A DNA stretch of 64,000 bases from Pedobacter sp. ok626. GTDB taxonomy: Bacteria; Bacteroidota; Bacteroidia; Sphingobacteriales; Sphingobacteriaceae. Made by a program: the position numbers and the translations under genes. This document shows positions 55,305 through 64,000 of this stretch, piece by piece. The DNA lies in the NCBI RefSeq assembly GCF_900100435.1, contig NZ_FNEX01000008.1:186001-250000 (forward strand), in the 5' to 3' direction. Within the stretch, counting starts at the first letter, position 1, and every line of letters begins with the position of its first letter. The notes beneath the pieces are model-generated. The model searched no databases, had not been told where the DNA came from, and saw only the letters and a list, made by a program, of their open reading frames with translations.

Positions 55305-58300
55305 TTAGAAGGTGATATTAACACCAAGGTTATAACGCTTTACAGTAGGGTAAGCTCCCTGAGAGGCCCAGCCCTGACCACCTGATCCCTGGTAATTCGC
55401 CTCGCGATCATCAGGCATCTTTGTCCAGACATGCAGGTTATTTCCATTTAAAAACACCCTTAAACTTGAGACACCTGCTTTTTTGATCCAGTCTTGTCTG
55501 AATGTATAAGCGATCTCCGCATTTTTTAACCGTATATAGGATGCGTCGTACATATACCTGTCGGCAGTATAAAATCCAGCCGGTGTCGTTTCCCAACGAG
55601 GCATCGGACCATCTGGATTAATGTTATCCTTTGACCAATAAGAACCCTCATCGTAGGCCACTGTATTTTTTCCCGAAAAGGTTCCAAGCACCACCTGACG
55701 AGTCACATTGTTAACCCCATAAAATTGGGCAAATACACTAAAATTCTTCCAGTCAAAACCGATTGTTGCATTATATGTATTTTGAGGCGCTCCGGAATAT
55801 CCATAGGGAATGTTATCGTTTGCATCAATAATACCATCAGCATTGTAATCAAGAATATGATAATTCCCAGGAATTTTCTGTTGGTCGTTTGCATTGTGCA
55901 TGGTACTCGCATACAGCTCATCCCAGGTATTGTAATAACCTTGACTTACATACGAATAGGCCTGACCAATCTGTTTATCTAAAGGTTTTGAATACAGCGG
56001 CAACAGGTCGGCAACATCCGCATCAGTCACTTTATTTTTTGCATGTGTATAATTGAGATTTGCCCACAAGCGAAGATCATTGGTTATTTTTTTATTGACG
56101 CGGACATCAATTTCGAATCCCCTTGATTGAACCTTCCCCTTATTAAAGGTAGGAGGCTTAGCCCCATAGTATGATGGTACAGCACGATTTGTACCGGTAA
56201 GAATATCGCTTCGGTCATCCTGAAAGAAATCAATACTTCCGCTAAGCACGTCTCCGAAAAACCCAAAGTCAAGCGCAATATTCTTTTTAACTACCCGCTC
56301 CCAGCGAACATTTGGATTGCCTATACTGGCCTCTTTGTACCAGTTATAGGGACTTTGTTCTGCAGATTCGCCTGTAGTTCCCATCGGAGTTGTACCATTA
56401 GGAGCTGGCGCTTGACCATTAAATGTCCAATTGGTTTGAAATGCAAATCTTGGGGCACCGCTATCATCACCAATCGCTCCATACGACCCACGCAGTTTTA
56501 ATCTGTTGATGAATTTTAATGGCTTCATAAATTTCTCTTCAGAGATCATCCAGCCAAGTCCTCCTGAAGAAAAGAATTCAAAACGAAAATCCGAACCGAA
56601 TTTTTCGGATCCATTGTAAGCTCCATTGTACTCCAAGCTGTATTTACCAGCATAGCTATAAGTTGTACGAAATACCCAATCTTCACGATAATATGGAATC
56701 ATGCTGCCTTTTGCACTTTGATCACGACTCCACAACCCCATTGCTGTAATGTCATGTTTATCGGCTATTGTTTTTGCATAGTTTAACTGCAACTGGTAGA
56801 ACATTCTGCGATAGGTTTCGCCGTTATCTACACTACCGGGACTGCTCGCCCAGCGGGTAGTTTCCCTCCATTCCAACTCGGTAGCCGCATCTTTCGTTTG
56901 TGAATAAGATACCACTCCGGTTTCAGGATCAATATATTTACTGAGTGTACCGTTATTTCTATCATTAATGCCGCGTTGATTCTCAACGAAAGTATTATCA
57001 ACAGACAGCGTACCTTTGAAGTTCAAGCCCTTTAAAAGTGCATTAAGGTTCTGATCAAGGGTAAAGTCGGTGGTGATACGTGAAGTTGTAACTTGCTGAA
57101 GCCCTGACGTAGCCATTATTCGTGCTGAGTTCAGACTTTGTTGTTCATTAGGTTTGTAATACCCCCAGCTTCCATCGGAATAAACAGGCAAATAGAGGTT
57201 AGGCGCAGCAGAATAAGCCGCCGTCCAGGTATTATAAGGATTTACATCTATCCATGGTCTCTCTGAAGTACCCCTGGAGCCGGAAATATTAGTTCTGAAG
57301 ACGGTGGACGGTGTTAACTGAAAATCCAGGTTACTCCGAACATTTAATCTCTTAAAGCTATAACCTCCGTCATATCCACGGTTGTTCTGGAATCTTCTGA
57401 AAAGATCACCCTCATCCAAATAATCAACTGAAGAGAAGTATTTAACGAAGGGAGTCCCACCGCTCACATTCAGATTGGCATTGTAAGACATTGCATTATC
57501 GCGGAACAAAGTGTTTACCCAATCCACGTTTGGATAGCGTTCAGCCTCTTCAAGATTAGCCGGTGAGCGATATTTTTGCATAATATCTTCAGGAAGATAA
57601 GAGGTCCAGGCACCGGACGCCTGCGCCAGTTCGTATTCTATAGTACGGTTACGAGCTTTAAACATATCGTAAGAATCAAGCTTTCCAGGAAGTTTAGATG
57701 CTGATTTCACTGTTGTATTTATCGCTGCTCTGATTTCAGCTTTTCCTTCACGTCCTCTTTTTGTTGTGATCAGGATGACACCATTTGCCCCCTTCACGCC
57801 AAATACAGCTGTAGCAGAAGCATCTTTCAATACGGAAACAGAGGCTACCGAACTGATATCAATGTTGTTCATGGAGCGTTCTACTCCGTCAACCAGGATT
57901 AGTGGATTTGCGCTATTCCAGGTACTACGTCCACGAATTAAAATTTGTGGATCTTCTTCTCCTGGCATCCCTGTACTTGCTGTCGTGATTACTCCTGGCA
58001 GATTTCCCGTTAAGGCCGCACCAAGACTAGAAACCCCACCAGTTCTTTCCAATACCTCACTGGTTGTCTGCGAAATTGCGCCCACCACACTTGCTTTCTT
58101 CTGGGTTCCATACCCAACAACAATAACTTCGCCTAACTGCTCATTATCATCCCTCATTATTACTTTTATATTTGTTTTCCCCGCAATATTCACATCCTGA
58201 GTCTTCATCCCGATGTATCCGATTGTAAGTATGTTTCTATCATCAGGTACGTCAATAGAAAACTCGCCTTTCAAATTGGTTTGGGTCTTAATTTTAGTTC

Positions 58301-58502
58301 CTTTCACGGTTATGGTAGCTCCGCTCAGTGGATTTCGTTGGTCATCAATTACAGATCCCCTTATGTTCTTCCGTTGCTGCGCGGCGACGGTATCCATCAA
58401 AAGAAAGATAATCATCAAGGTTAGGTACATTACAGGTAACATCTGCTTATATCCACAATACTTGTGGCGCGCATCATTACCCACTTTAGTGTTTTTTTCC
58501 AT
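55305..58502 (-). CDS. xusA: SusC-type TonB-linked oligosaccharide transporter (XusA-like)
   Basis: Outer-membrane transporter of 1065 residues, first gene of the xus core. An unusually long N-terminal region (about 40 residues with KYCGYKQMLPVMYLTLMIIF) precedes AQQRK. The carboxypeptidase-regulatory-like domain is IRGSVIDDQRNPLSGATITV, followed by the classic GEVIVVGYGTQKKASVVGAI and the plug (RSTWNSANPLILVDGVERSM, VLKDASATAVFGVKGANGVI); the barrel ends in YNLGVNITF. No STN domain. A 316-base leader region separates it from the GH10 gene upstream, and a promoter-like box lies there. Confidence 0.95.
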   Translation of the reverse strand: MEKNTKVGNDARHKYCGYKQMLPVMYLTLMIIFLLMDTVAAQQRKNIRGSVIDDQRNPLSGATITVKGTKIKTQTNLKGEFSIDVPDDRNILTIGYIGMKTQDVNIAGKTNIKVIMRDDNEQLGEVIVVGYGTQKKASVVGAISQTTSEVLERTGGVSSLGAALTGNLPGVITTASTGMPGEEDPQILIRGRSTWNSANPLILVDGVERSMNNIDISSVASVSVLKDASATAVFGVKGANGVILITTKRGREGKAEIRAAINTTVKSASKLPGKLDSYDMFKARNRTIEYELAQASGAWTSYLPEDIMQKYRSPANLEEAERYPNVDWVNTLFRDNAMSYNANLNVSGGTPFVKYFSSVDYLDEGDLFRRFQNNRGYDGGYSFKRLNVRSNLDFQLTPSTVFRTNISGSRGTSERPWIDVNPYNTWTAAYSAAPNLYLPVYSDGSWGYYKPNEQQSLNSARIMATSGLQQVTTSRITTDFTLDQNLNALLKGLNFKGTLSVDNTFVENQRGINDRNNGTLSKYIDPETGVVSYSQTKDAATELEWRETTRWASSPGSVDNGETYRRMFYQLQLNYAKTIADKHDITAMGLWSRDQSAKGSMIPYYREDWVFRTTYSYAGKYSLEYNGAYNGSEKFGSDFRFEFFSSGGLGWMISEEKFMKPLKFINRLKLRGSYGAIGDDSGAPRFAFQTNWTFNGQAPAPNGTTPMGTTGESAEQSPYNWYKEASIGNPNVRWERVVKKNIALDFGFFGDVLSGSIDFFQDDRSDILTGTNRAVPSYYGAKPPTFNKGKVQSRGFEIDVRVNKKITNDLRLWANLNYTHAKNKVTDADVADLLPLYSKPLDKQIGQAYSYVSQGYYNTWDELYASTMHNANDQQKIPGNYHILDYNADGIIDANDNIPYGYSGAPQNTYNATIGFDWKNFSVFAQFYGVNNVTRQVVLGTFSGKNTVAYDEGSYWSKDNINPDGPMPRWETTPAGFYTADRYMYDASYIRLKNAEIAYTFRQDWIKKAGVSSLRVFLNGNNLHVWTKMPDDREANYQGSGGQGWASQGAYPTVKRYNLGVNITF

Positions 58503-58818
58503 TATTTAAAATCATTTAAAAAGAAATAGAATTTGGATAATTATATACAGCTCCTAATTATACATAGGATGATAAAAACTGTATTTTTTAGCTGGTACGC
58601 TCGAATGAGGACGAAATTCTTCCTCCGGATAGTTGTAGTTTTTTTTCATAAAACTTGGTTTATAGTTGGTTATAAGGTTTACCGAATGTAATACAGTTCC
58701 AATTTTAAGGCTAGCACAATTGTTCAAATTTATATCCGGTTTGTTCAAAGGCATAAAAAACACGCTTCAGTAATTCCTGAGCAAGTTATCGATGCCATTT
58801 AACTCAAAAATTAAGTTG
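58503..58818 (-). other. 316-base leader region of the xus operon
   Basis: Between the GH10 stop and the xusA ATG. On the minus strand TAAATTTG (58732-58725) matches TAnnTTTG and would give a leader of about 215 bases. Within it, an ATG at 58649 opens a 31-codon ORF ending at 58554 (MKKNYNYPEEEFRPHSS...); it has no clear ribosome-binding site and may be chance or a leader peptide. No strong hairpin terminator was seen. Confidence 0.5.
58725..58732 (-). promoter_or_regulatory. Candidate -7 box of the xus operon
   Basis: TAAATTTG on the minus strand is an exact TAnnTTTG match about 222 bases before the xusA start, soon after the GH10 stop. A TTTG lies 13 bases further upstream, closer than the usual 19-21, so the -33 element is doubtful. 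Confidence 0.4.
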
Positions 58819-59946
58819 CTATTCCTTTGCTGGAATTTGAGAAATCATCTGGACAAATGGCTTTGCTTTATATTGCCGGTCAAACAATAAAGGATAATCT
58901 TTACGACCAAAAACAGGCCAGTTATTTAGCCATGAGTCAGCATCAGTAACTCCCCATAGGGTTACTCTGCTTATTTTATCTTCATGTTTTAAAAACAATC
59001 TAAAAAAATCGATGTACCGTTGTGCCAGCTGTTTAGTTACATTTTCTGGCAAGCCATCCGTATAAGGATTTATCTCTTTTTTGTACGCGTAGTTCTGGTT
59101 AACATCAGCCCCCATATTTCGCCTCGGAGTAGGTAACACCGTGATATCTAACTCAGTGATCATCACATTAACTCCTTCAGCTGAAAAAGCGAGTATACTT
59201 TTCTCAAAATCAGCTATTTTCGGATAATCAAGACTTAAATGCCCCTGCATACCGACACCAGTAACCTTCACTCCCCCAGCCTTTAATTTGCGCAACATCT
59301 TGACAACTCCCTGGCGTTTTCCTTCCCGGGCCATCGAAAAATCGTTGTAATAAAGCTCTGCCATAGGATCGGCGGCATGGGCAAATTCAAATGCCAACCG
59401 TATAAAATCCTCTCCTATTATACTGTAAAATTTACTCTTTCGCCAGGATCCATCATCTAATACAGCCTCATTTACTACATCCCAACCGTTTACCCGCCCT
59501 TTGTATCTGGACACGACAGTTGTGATATGTTTTTTCATCCTTTCAATGAGAACCTCCCGCGAAACTTCCTCTCCATTATGATCTTTAAAAAACCAGTCCG
59601 GGGCTTGTGAATGCCATACTAAGTTATGCCCGATAATAAACATATTGTTTCTCAGGCCAAAATCAACAAACTTGTCAGCCTCTCTAAACTGGAAGTGCCC
59701 CTCCCTTGGCTGAAGAGCGTTAATTTTCATGCAATTTTCAGCTACTACAGAATTGAAATGTGTATTTACAATTTGTAAAGCAGCCGTATCTCTTCCCCAT
59801 ATTTTCCGCGTATTTAAAGCAACACCTATATAAAATTTATCTTTAAAAATATCCTTAAGCGGAATGATCTCGCGCTTATAATTTTTGTAGGAAAAGACAA
59901 GCATTGCTGCCAGGCAAGAAAATAAAATTAGAACAACTTTTCTCAT
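58819..59946 (-). CDS. GH10 endo-1,4-beta-xylanase (single domain)
   Basis: Xylan backbone endohydrolase of 375 residues. A hydrophobic N-terminus (about 3-19) is an export signal; LFSC does not fit a good lipobox. The complete GH10 barrel follows: FNSVVAENCMKINALQPREG, IIGHNLVWHSQAPDWF, acid/base Glu160 in WDVVNEAVLDD, VGMQGHLSLD and nucleophile Glu265 in MITELDITVLP. No binding module, unlike the second GH10 of the locus, so it probably works on oligosaccharides in the periplasm. It sits 105 bases after the GH43 gene. Confidence 0.94.
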   Translation of the reverse strand: MRKVVLILFSCLAAMLVFSYKNYKREIIPLKDIFKDKFYIGVALNTRKIWGRDTAALQIVNTHFNSVVAENCMKINALQPREGHFQFREADKFVDFGLRNNMFIIGHNLVWHSQAPDWFFKDHNGEEVSREVLIERMKKHITTVVSRYKGRVNGWDVVNEAVLDDGSWRKSKFYSIIGEDFIRLAFEFAHAADPMAELYYNDFSMAREGKRQGVVKMLRKLKAGGVKVTGVGMQGHLSLDYPKIADFEKSILAFSAEGVNVMITELDITVLPTPRRNMGADVNQNYAYKKEINPYTDGLPENVTKQLAQRYIDFFRLFLKHEDKISRVTLWGVTDADSWLNNWPVFGRKDYPLLFDRQYKAKPFVQMISQIPAKE

Positions 59947-60051
59947 GGTTATTTATAGATGAATTAACAACCCAAGATAACCGTAAATACGACATTTATA
60001 ATAGATTATTTGACTAAAAAACAGGCAAATTTGTTCTATTTTTTATGGAAA

Positions 60052-61632
60052 TTATTTTTTCACAGATGGCTGATCTGAAATATGGAAATAATCAAAATCA
60101 GCATAACCTCCTGTTTGTTTTTTTGCATAATTAAACAAGCCAAAGCGGTATCCCATAAAGTGGGGAATGGTATAAGCCATATTTAGTGGCGTCCCTATTG
60201 CCTTCCAGTTTTTTCCATCAAGACTGTAAAAAAAGTTCGCTACATCCCGCCTTTTTATAAAATCACAATCTACTCTGAAATAGATTACCTTTTGTTTTAA
60301 CAATACGCGTTCTTTTTCGATAGGTTTGCCTGTACCCGCATCAATCATTACCACATATCTATCCTTACCATCTATATTCACACCAATCAATCCGTAATTT
60401 TGCTGCAAAAGACCTAACCCGGCAAAGTCACCATCTTTCATTTTAGATACATCAATTGAAGTCGTTCCTGATGAATAGGGACCGATGGTACGTTGAGTGA
60501 GTGTATTTTTTGCCAACAGAAAATTACTATCAATTCTCCCCGTCGTTAACCGTAAAAAACCTTTTCTTTTTCTAACTGACCAAAGCCCTGCATCAGGATT
60601 GTGGTTCCATTGCCACACCAATGGAAGTTCAGCGTCACCGGCCTTAGGGCTAAAATCATCCGAGGCTACAATTCCGGGTATTAACCCTTTACTTGCCGGC
60701 AAATCCAATCTTTCAGGAACCTTACCCGCTATACCTAATACCGGCCATCCATCTTTCCATTTAACAGGCACCAGATATGGGATCCGCCCAACAGCACCAT
60801 CGTCGCGGAAAAGATAGGCAAACCACTCGCCATTTGGCTGATCAATAAGTCCTCCCTGCGCCACTCCAATATCCTGCAAGCCAATCCTACCCTCATAAGG
60901 ACCAGAAATATTGTCTGATCTGTGAATAAGCACAGTTCGCATTCCGCCTCTTGGCCAGCTGATGTTAAAAAGATAATATTTCCCTCTTATTTTAAACAAC
61001 TGAGAACCTTCCGCCGGTAAGCCACCGTTGTTTCCGGATGGAAGACCGGCGTTCTCAATAATTACCTTTTCCGGTACCGCAGTATTAATTCCGGAAAGAT
61101 CAGGCTTTAGCTCCACCATTTTAATTTTCCCTGAACCATAGACCATGTAGACCTTGCCATTGTCATCAAAAAACAAGGAATGGTCATGTAGACTTGGCTG
61201 GAAAGCCGTAACTTTCCAGGGGCCTTTTTCTATATCTTTTGTAGTATATATGTAGGTTTTACCTGTGGTTTGTGCAAACGTACTTACATAAAAAGTACCG
61301 TTATGATGACGTAAGCTACTTGCCCAGGTCCCCTTACCATATGCCTGCTTACCGTTATTTAGTGAAAGCGCATCCACATCAGCCAGCGCATCATAGGCGT
61401 AGCTAATGATGCGCCAATTAATGAGGTCCTCAGATTTCATGATCGGTAAACCAGGGCTCATGTGCATTGTTGTGCTACTCATGTAGTATGAATTGCCGAC
61501 GCGTACGATAGACATGTCCGGCACATCAGCAAAAATAACTGGATTCTGCGCGTTCTGCTGCTGCGCAATAAGTGGCGTATATAAAAAAATTATAGCAACG
61601 ATGCCAATTACTTTTGATATGACCTTTTTCAT
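60052..61632 (-). CDS. GH43 beta-xylosidase / alpha-L-arabinofuranosidase
   Basis: Exported glycosidase (signal about 1-23, ending IAQQ), 526 residues. The five-bladed propeller starts NPVIFADVPDMSIVRVGNSY with the catalytic base Asp in VPD; YYMSSTTMHMSPGLPIMKS recalls the GH43_12 subgroup; the modulating Asp is in LHDHSLFFDDNGKVYMVYG and the acid Glu in GLPAEGSQLFKI. A C-terminal beta-sandwich (about 325-520, DDFSPKAGDAELPLVWQWNH) is the usual GH43 partner domain. It would release xylose or arabinose from imported oligosaccharides; which one cannot be decided here. Confidence 0.9.
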   Translation of the reverse strand: MKKVISKVIGIVAIIFLYTPLIAQQQNAQNPVIFADVPDMSIVRVGNSYYMSSTTMHMSPGLPIMKSEDLINWRIISYAYDALADVDALSLNNGKQAYGKGTWASSLRHHNGTFYVSTFAQTTGKTYIYTTKDIEKGPWKVTAFQPSLHDHSLFFDDNGKVYMVYGSGKIKMVELKPDLSGINTAVPEKVIIENAGLPSGNNGGLPAEGSQLFKIRGKYYLFNISWPRGGMRTVLIHRSDNISGPYEGRIGLQDIGVAQGGLIDQPNGEWFAYLFRDDGAVGRIPYLVPVKWKDGWPVLGIAGKVPERLDLPASKGLIPGIVASDDFSPKAGDAELPLVWQWNHNPDAGLWSVRKRKGFLRLTTGRIDSNFLLAKNTLTQRTIGPYSSGTTSIDVSKMKDGDFAGLGLLQQNYGLIGVNIDGKDRYVVMIDAGTGKPIEKERVLLKQKVIYFRVDCDFIKRRDVANFFYSLDGKNWKAIGTPLNMAYTIPHFMGYRFGLFNYAKKQTGGYADFDYFHISDQPSVKK

Positions 61633-61671
61633 CTTAGCTGAATTAATATGTTAAATGACCAGAAATTAAAT

Positions 61672-63609
61672 TCATTCGAAAACAGCTACAAAGCCATCAT
61701 TTTTCTTTAAATCAACTTTGATTTTTCCATCTGCCGGTATGCTGATCTTTTTTTGATCGAATGAGTTATATCCATCATCAGCATTACCTGAAGAGATGAC
61801 ATTTCCTACCTTATTTTTTAGAAATGCAAGGTCCAGACTCAACTGCTTATCAAGCTTTTCCCCATTGATTCCAGCCACATACCATTTGTTTCCAGCTTTT
61901 CTGGCAACCACATATAATTGTCCGGGGTAACCCTCAATAAATTTCACATCTTCCCAACTATTAGGTACTGCTCTCAAAAAATCTTTTACAAATACAGGAA
62001 CAGTACTCATTCCGACAGGAGTTTCTGCATAATGTTGAATACCGGATAAAAATGTAATGGCCGTAGCCAGCTCAAATGCGGCTGTAGTTGTGCGCTTTAT
62101 TCCGGGTATTTTATTCAATACCATTGGCGTAAAATCCATTGGATCAAAAACATTACGTACCATTGCGTTCATCACTGAATGCCCGGGTGCCTTATTGGCG
62201 GCGTCCTGACCAAAAGTTATCATTTCATAACCGTGTACAGCTTCAGCAGTCATAAAATTAGGATAGCTGCGCTGCCAACCTCTTGGGAGTGTGGCCCCAT
62301 GGAAATTAACCAATAAATGATAATCCGCAGCATCTCTTAATATATCGTGGTAATAAGCAATCATGGATTGCCCGTCTCCTCCAAAAAAATCGATCTTTAC
62401 CCCCTTTATACCCATGCTTTGCAAGCGAGAGAATTCTTTTACACGGCTTTCATGCGTTAAAAGTTTATTTCTTGGCGTAAATTTTACAGTATTCCAATCT
62501 CCGGCAGAATTGTACCAGAGCAGTAAGCCTACTTTTTTTTCTTTAGCATAATCTGCCAAAATTTTCACGGAGTCGTAACCAATTGTCTGGTCCCAGTTTG
62601 CATCAATAAGACAATATTGCCATTTCATGTCGGCAGCATAATCAATGTATTTTTTCTGTACCGGATATATGGTGGCCTCATCTTTTTCCAATACCCAGCT
62701 CCAGGACGCCTTACCAGGCTTGATAAAAGACGCATCCATTTTAACTGCCGGCAAGGCGAGATCTGTTCCCAGTGTCGACTCCATAATTGTTTTTAAATCG
62801 CCAACTGCAATAATCCTCCAGGGGGTTTTCCAGGGTAAAGCCGATTCCGGGTTCAAAGTACCTCCTGCAATTTTTTCTGGTGCTTGCGGAAAGTTGATCT
62901 TATATTCAGCACCTGCTGAAAGTTGCTGGAGCGCAGTTCCACAATAGTTGCTTTCCAATCCTGCTTCCGTAATCAACATCCAGGCATTTTTATACTTAAA
63001 CAATGCGGGATATACCCAGCCGTTCTTGCTGTTTGACGGTGTGCCTACAGGGATATCCATCATATAATAGGCTTCATAAGATGGATTAGTGTGTTCAAAG
63101 CCAGTTTGGGCCTCAGTTTTTGGCTGCATCCAGGCCCTGGTTTCTTCAGGAAACCGGAAGCTGGTGGCTTCTGAACTAATCTTTTTGATCAACCCATCAT
63201 GACCGGGAAACTCGTAACGAAACGCAACACCATCATTTGATACCTGAAAAATAATATTCATTTCATCTCCAGAAGTAGTTTTTGTTGCTATGGTTACCTG
63301 GTTTGCCGTATAGCTGATATTTTTCTTTTTTGCATTGACCATCACATAATTATCTTTTACGATGCGCGGTGAAGAAACTTTGATGACCTTTAGATCTTTG
63401 GAAAAATCTGTATCTTCTCTTACGATACCAATTTTGGAATCCATAAGGATGGCCTCCCCTTTATAACTCACATTATACGTTGCCTGACCAGGTGTACAGG
63501 TTACCTGTATATTTTTGTCGGGACTGGAAATGGAGTAAATGCCCTGCTTTTGCACGCTACAAAAAAGGGCACACAGGATTAAATTAAATGATAAAATTAC
63601 CAGTTTCAT
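61672..63609 (-). CDS. GH97 alpha-glycosidase (probably retaining, alpha-galactosidase-like)
   Basis: Exported GH97 enzyme of 645 residues, with a signal peptide (about 1-20). The N-terminal beta domain (YSISSPDKNIQVTC), the (beta/alpha)8 barrel (MKWQYCLIDANWDQ, GLLLWYNSAGDW) and the C-terminal all-beta part are in order. Asp407 in GVKIDFFGGDGQSM sits where the retaining GH97 enzymes (BT1871 type) have their nucleophile, while SusB-type inverting enzymes use glutamates; Glu456 and Glu462 are candidates for acid/base. It likely removes alpha-linked galactose-like side chains in this xylan locus. Substrate is inferred. Confidence 0.88.
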   Translation of the reverse strand: MKLVILSFNLILCALFCSVQKQGIYSISSPDKNIQVTCTPGQATYNVSYKGEAILMDSKIGIVREDTDFSKDLKVIKVSSPRIVKDNYVMVNAKKKNISYTANQVTIATKTTSGDEMNIIFQVSNDGVAFRYEFPGHDGLIKKISSEATSFRFPEETRAWMQPKTEAQTGFEHTNPSYEAYYMMDIPVGTPSNSKNGWVYPALFKYKNAWMLITEAGLESNYCGTALQQLSAGAEYKINFPQAPEKIAGGTLNPESALPWKTPWRIIAVGDLKTIMESTLGTDLALPAVKMDASFIKPGKASWSWVLEKDEATIYPVQKKYIDYAADMKWQYCLIDANWDQTIGYDSVKILADYAKEKKVGLLLWYNSAGDWNTVKFTPRNKLLTHESRVKEFSRLQSMGIKGVKIDFFGGDGQSMIAYYHDILRDAADYHLLVNFHGATLPRGWQRSYPNFMTAEAVHGYEMITFGQDAANKAPGHSVMNAMVRNVFDPMDFTPMVLNKIPGIKRTTTAAFELATAITFLSGIQHYAETPVGMSTVPVFVKDFLRAVPNSWEDVKFIEGYPGQLYVVARKAGNKWYVAGINGEKLDKQLSLDLAFLKNKVGNVISSGNADDGYNSFDQKKISIPADGKIKVDLKKNDGFVAVFE

Positions 63610-63648
63610 TGGTGTGTGTTTATTTGGTTGTAAAAATGTACGTTTTAA

Positions 63649-64000
63649 TCATTCGCTTTTCACCAGTCTGACACGATAAATTGGCGCTGTGGATTTCCCT
63701 GATAACGACAGGAATTTTATTCGTACCTGCTGTTTCCCTTTTAACATTTCAGCTGGAATACGATATTCTTCGTGATAAAAACCGGGTTTATGCGTCTCTT
63801 CTGTATGATCAACAATTTTAAGCTTTTGGTCATCAACATAAATTTCAAACTTTTTCCCCGCTGTTGCGGCAATCTGGTACCGGACATTCAGCAATAAATC
63901 TGTAAGGCCTTGTGTGGACATATTATAACTAAAATATCCCCCATTGTAAGCGTCACGCCAGAATTCATCTGCATTGCTGCCTGTACGTGAGTTTTCATGA
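63649..64000 (-). CDS. C-terminal end of a GH127-like (beta-L-arabinofuranosidase) protein, partial
   Basis: The reading frame stays open from the stop at 63649 to the window edge (about 116 residues). HENSRTGSNADEFWRDAYNG, FSYNMSTQGLTDLLLNVRYQ and KFEIYVDDQKLKIVDH resemble the C-terminal beta domain that follows the GH127 (DUF1680) catalytic barrel in Bacteroidota. The catalytic part is outside the window, so the enzyme class is inferred from this tail and from its place 39 bases upstream of GH97 in a xylan locus. The internal ATG at 63921 is not the start. Confidence 0.65.
   Translation of the reverse strand, partial: HENSRTGSNADEFWRDAYNGGYFSYNMSTQGLTDLLLNVRYQIAATAGKKFEIYVDDQKLKIVDHTEETHKPGFYHEEYRIPAEMLKGKQQVRIKFLSLSGKSTAPIYRVRLVKSE

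Noticed and set aside
58554..58763. 69-codon minus-strand ORF before xusA taken as a full gene
   Set aside because: The first 38 codons look random; only the inner 31-codon ORF could be considered, and it is kept as a doubtful leader ORF.
1..64000. CRISPR arrays, tRNA/rRNA genes, insertion sequences or prophage
   Set aside because: No regular repeat-spacer series, no cloverleaf or rRNA sequence, and no transposase, integrase or terminal repeats were recognised in the reading.

Overview
The window comes from a Bacteroidota chromosome, most likely of the Pedobacter/Sphingobacteriaceae type. Evidence: several SusC/SusD pairs, FecI/FecR regulation, lipoproteins of the S-C-K-D/K kind, DUF4249 and DUF5627-type proteins, AT-rich spacers with TAnnTTTG-like promoter boxes, and an exosortase of the Bacteroidota kind. 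Species cannot be fixed from the sequence alone.

Region 1 (1-11,650, all minus strand) is the division and cell-wall (dcw) cluster in the order mraZ, rsmH, ftsL-like, ftsI, murE, mraY, murD, ftsW, murG, murC (murC runs off the left edge). Genes overlap or nearly touch, so it reads as one transcript from a promoter carrying three 10-bp-spaced MraZ-type boxes. murF is absent from its usual place.

Region 2 (11,650-22,650) is mostly housekeeping: a gapA-acetyltransferase-pgk glycolytic operon, a DUF1269 protein, a lone exosortase, an M1 aminopeptidase-like protein, a Upf1-type helicase, a large FAD/Fe-S D-2-hydroxyacid (lactate/glycolate-type) dehydrogenase and a small conserved protein.

Region 3 (22,650-26,570, plus strand) is a compact peptide-export cassette: a 78-residue double-glycine-leader peptide with a glycine-zipper core, a HlyD-type adaptor and a C39-peptidase ABC transporter with all catalytic residues. 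The peptide gene is flanked by a 16-bp perfect palindrome upstream and a 15-bp-stem hairpin downstream. This is the best candidate for an undescribed system. An AHSA1/SRPBCC protein, obgE and adk follow.

Region 4 (29,240-36,780, plus strand) is a regulated uptake locus: ECF sigma factor, FecR anti-sigma, SusC-type transporter with an STN signalling domain, SusD-like lipoprotein and a TlpA-like thioredoxin. Then come a cyclophilin, an AraC regulator and a DUF6265 protein.

Region 5 (38,870-45,670, minus strand) is a four-gene envelope operon: a protein of unknown function, a TonB-dependent receptor with an STN domain, a DUF4249 lipoprotein and an 800-residue protein with MG2-like and plug-like domains but no barrel.

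Region 6 (45,740-64,000, minus strand) is a xylan utilisation locus. The core xusA-B-C-D-E-xyn10 (SusC, SusD, SusC, SusD, lipoprotein, GH10 with inserted carbohydrate-binding module) follows upstream GH127 (partial), GH97, GH43 and a second GH10. Together they would bind arabinoxylan-like polymer at the surface, cut the backbone, import oligosaccharides and remove side chains. No local regulator is visible inside the window.
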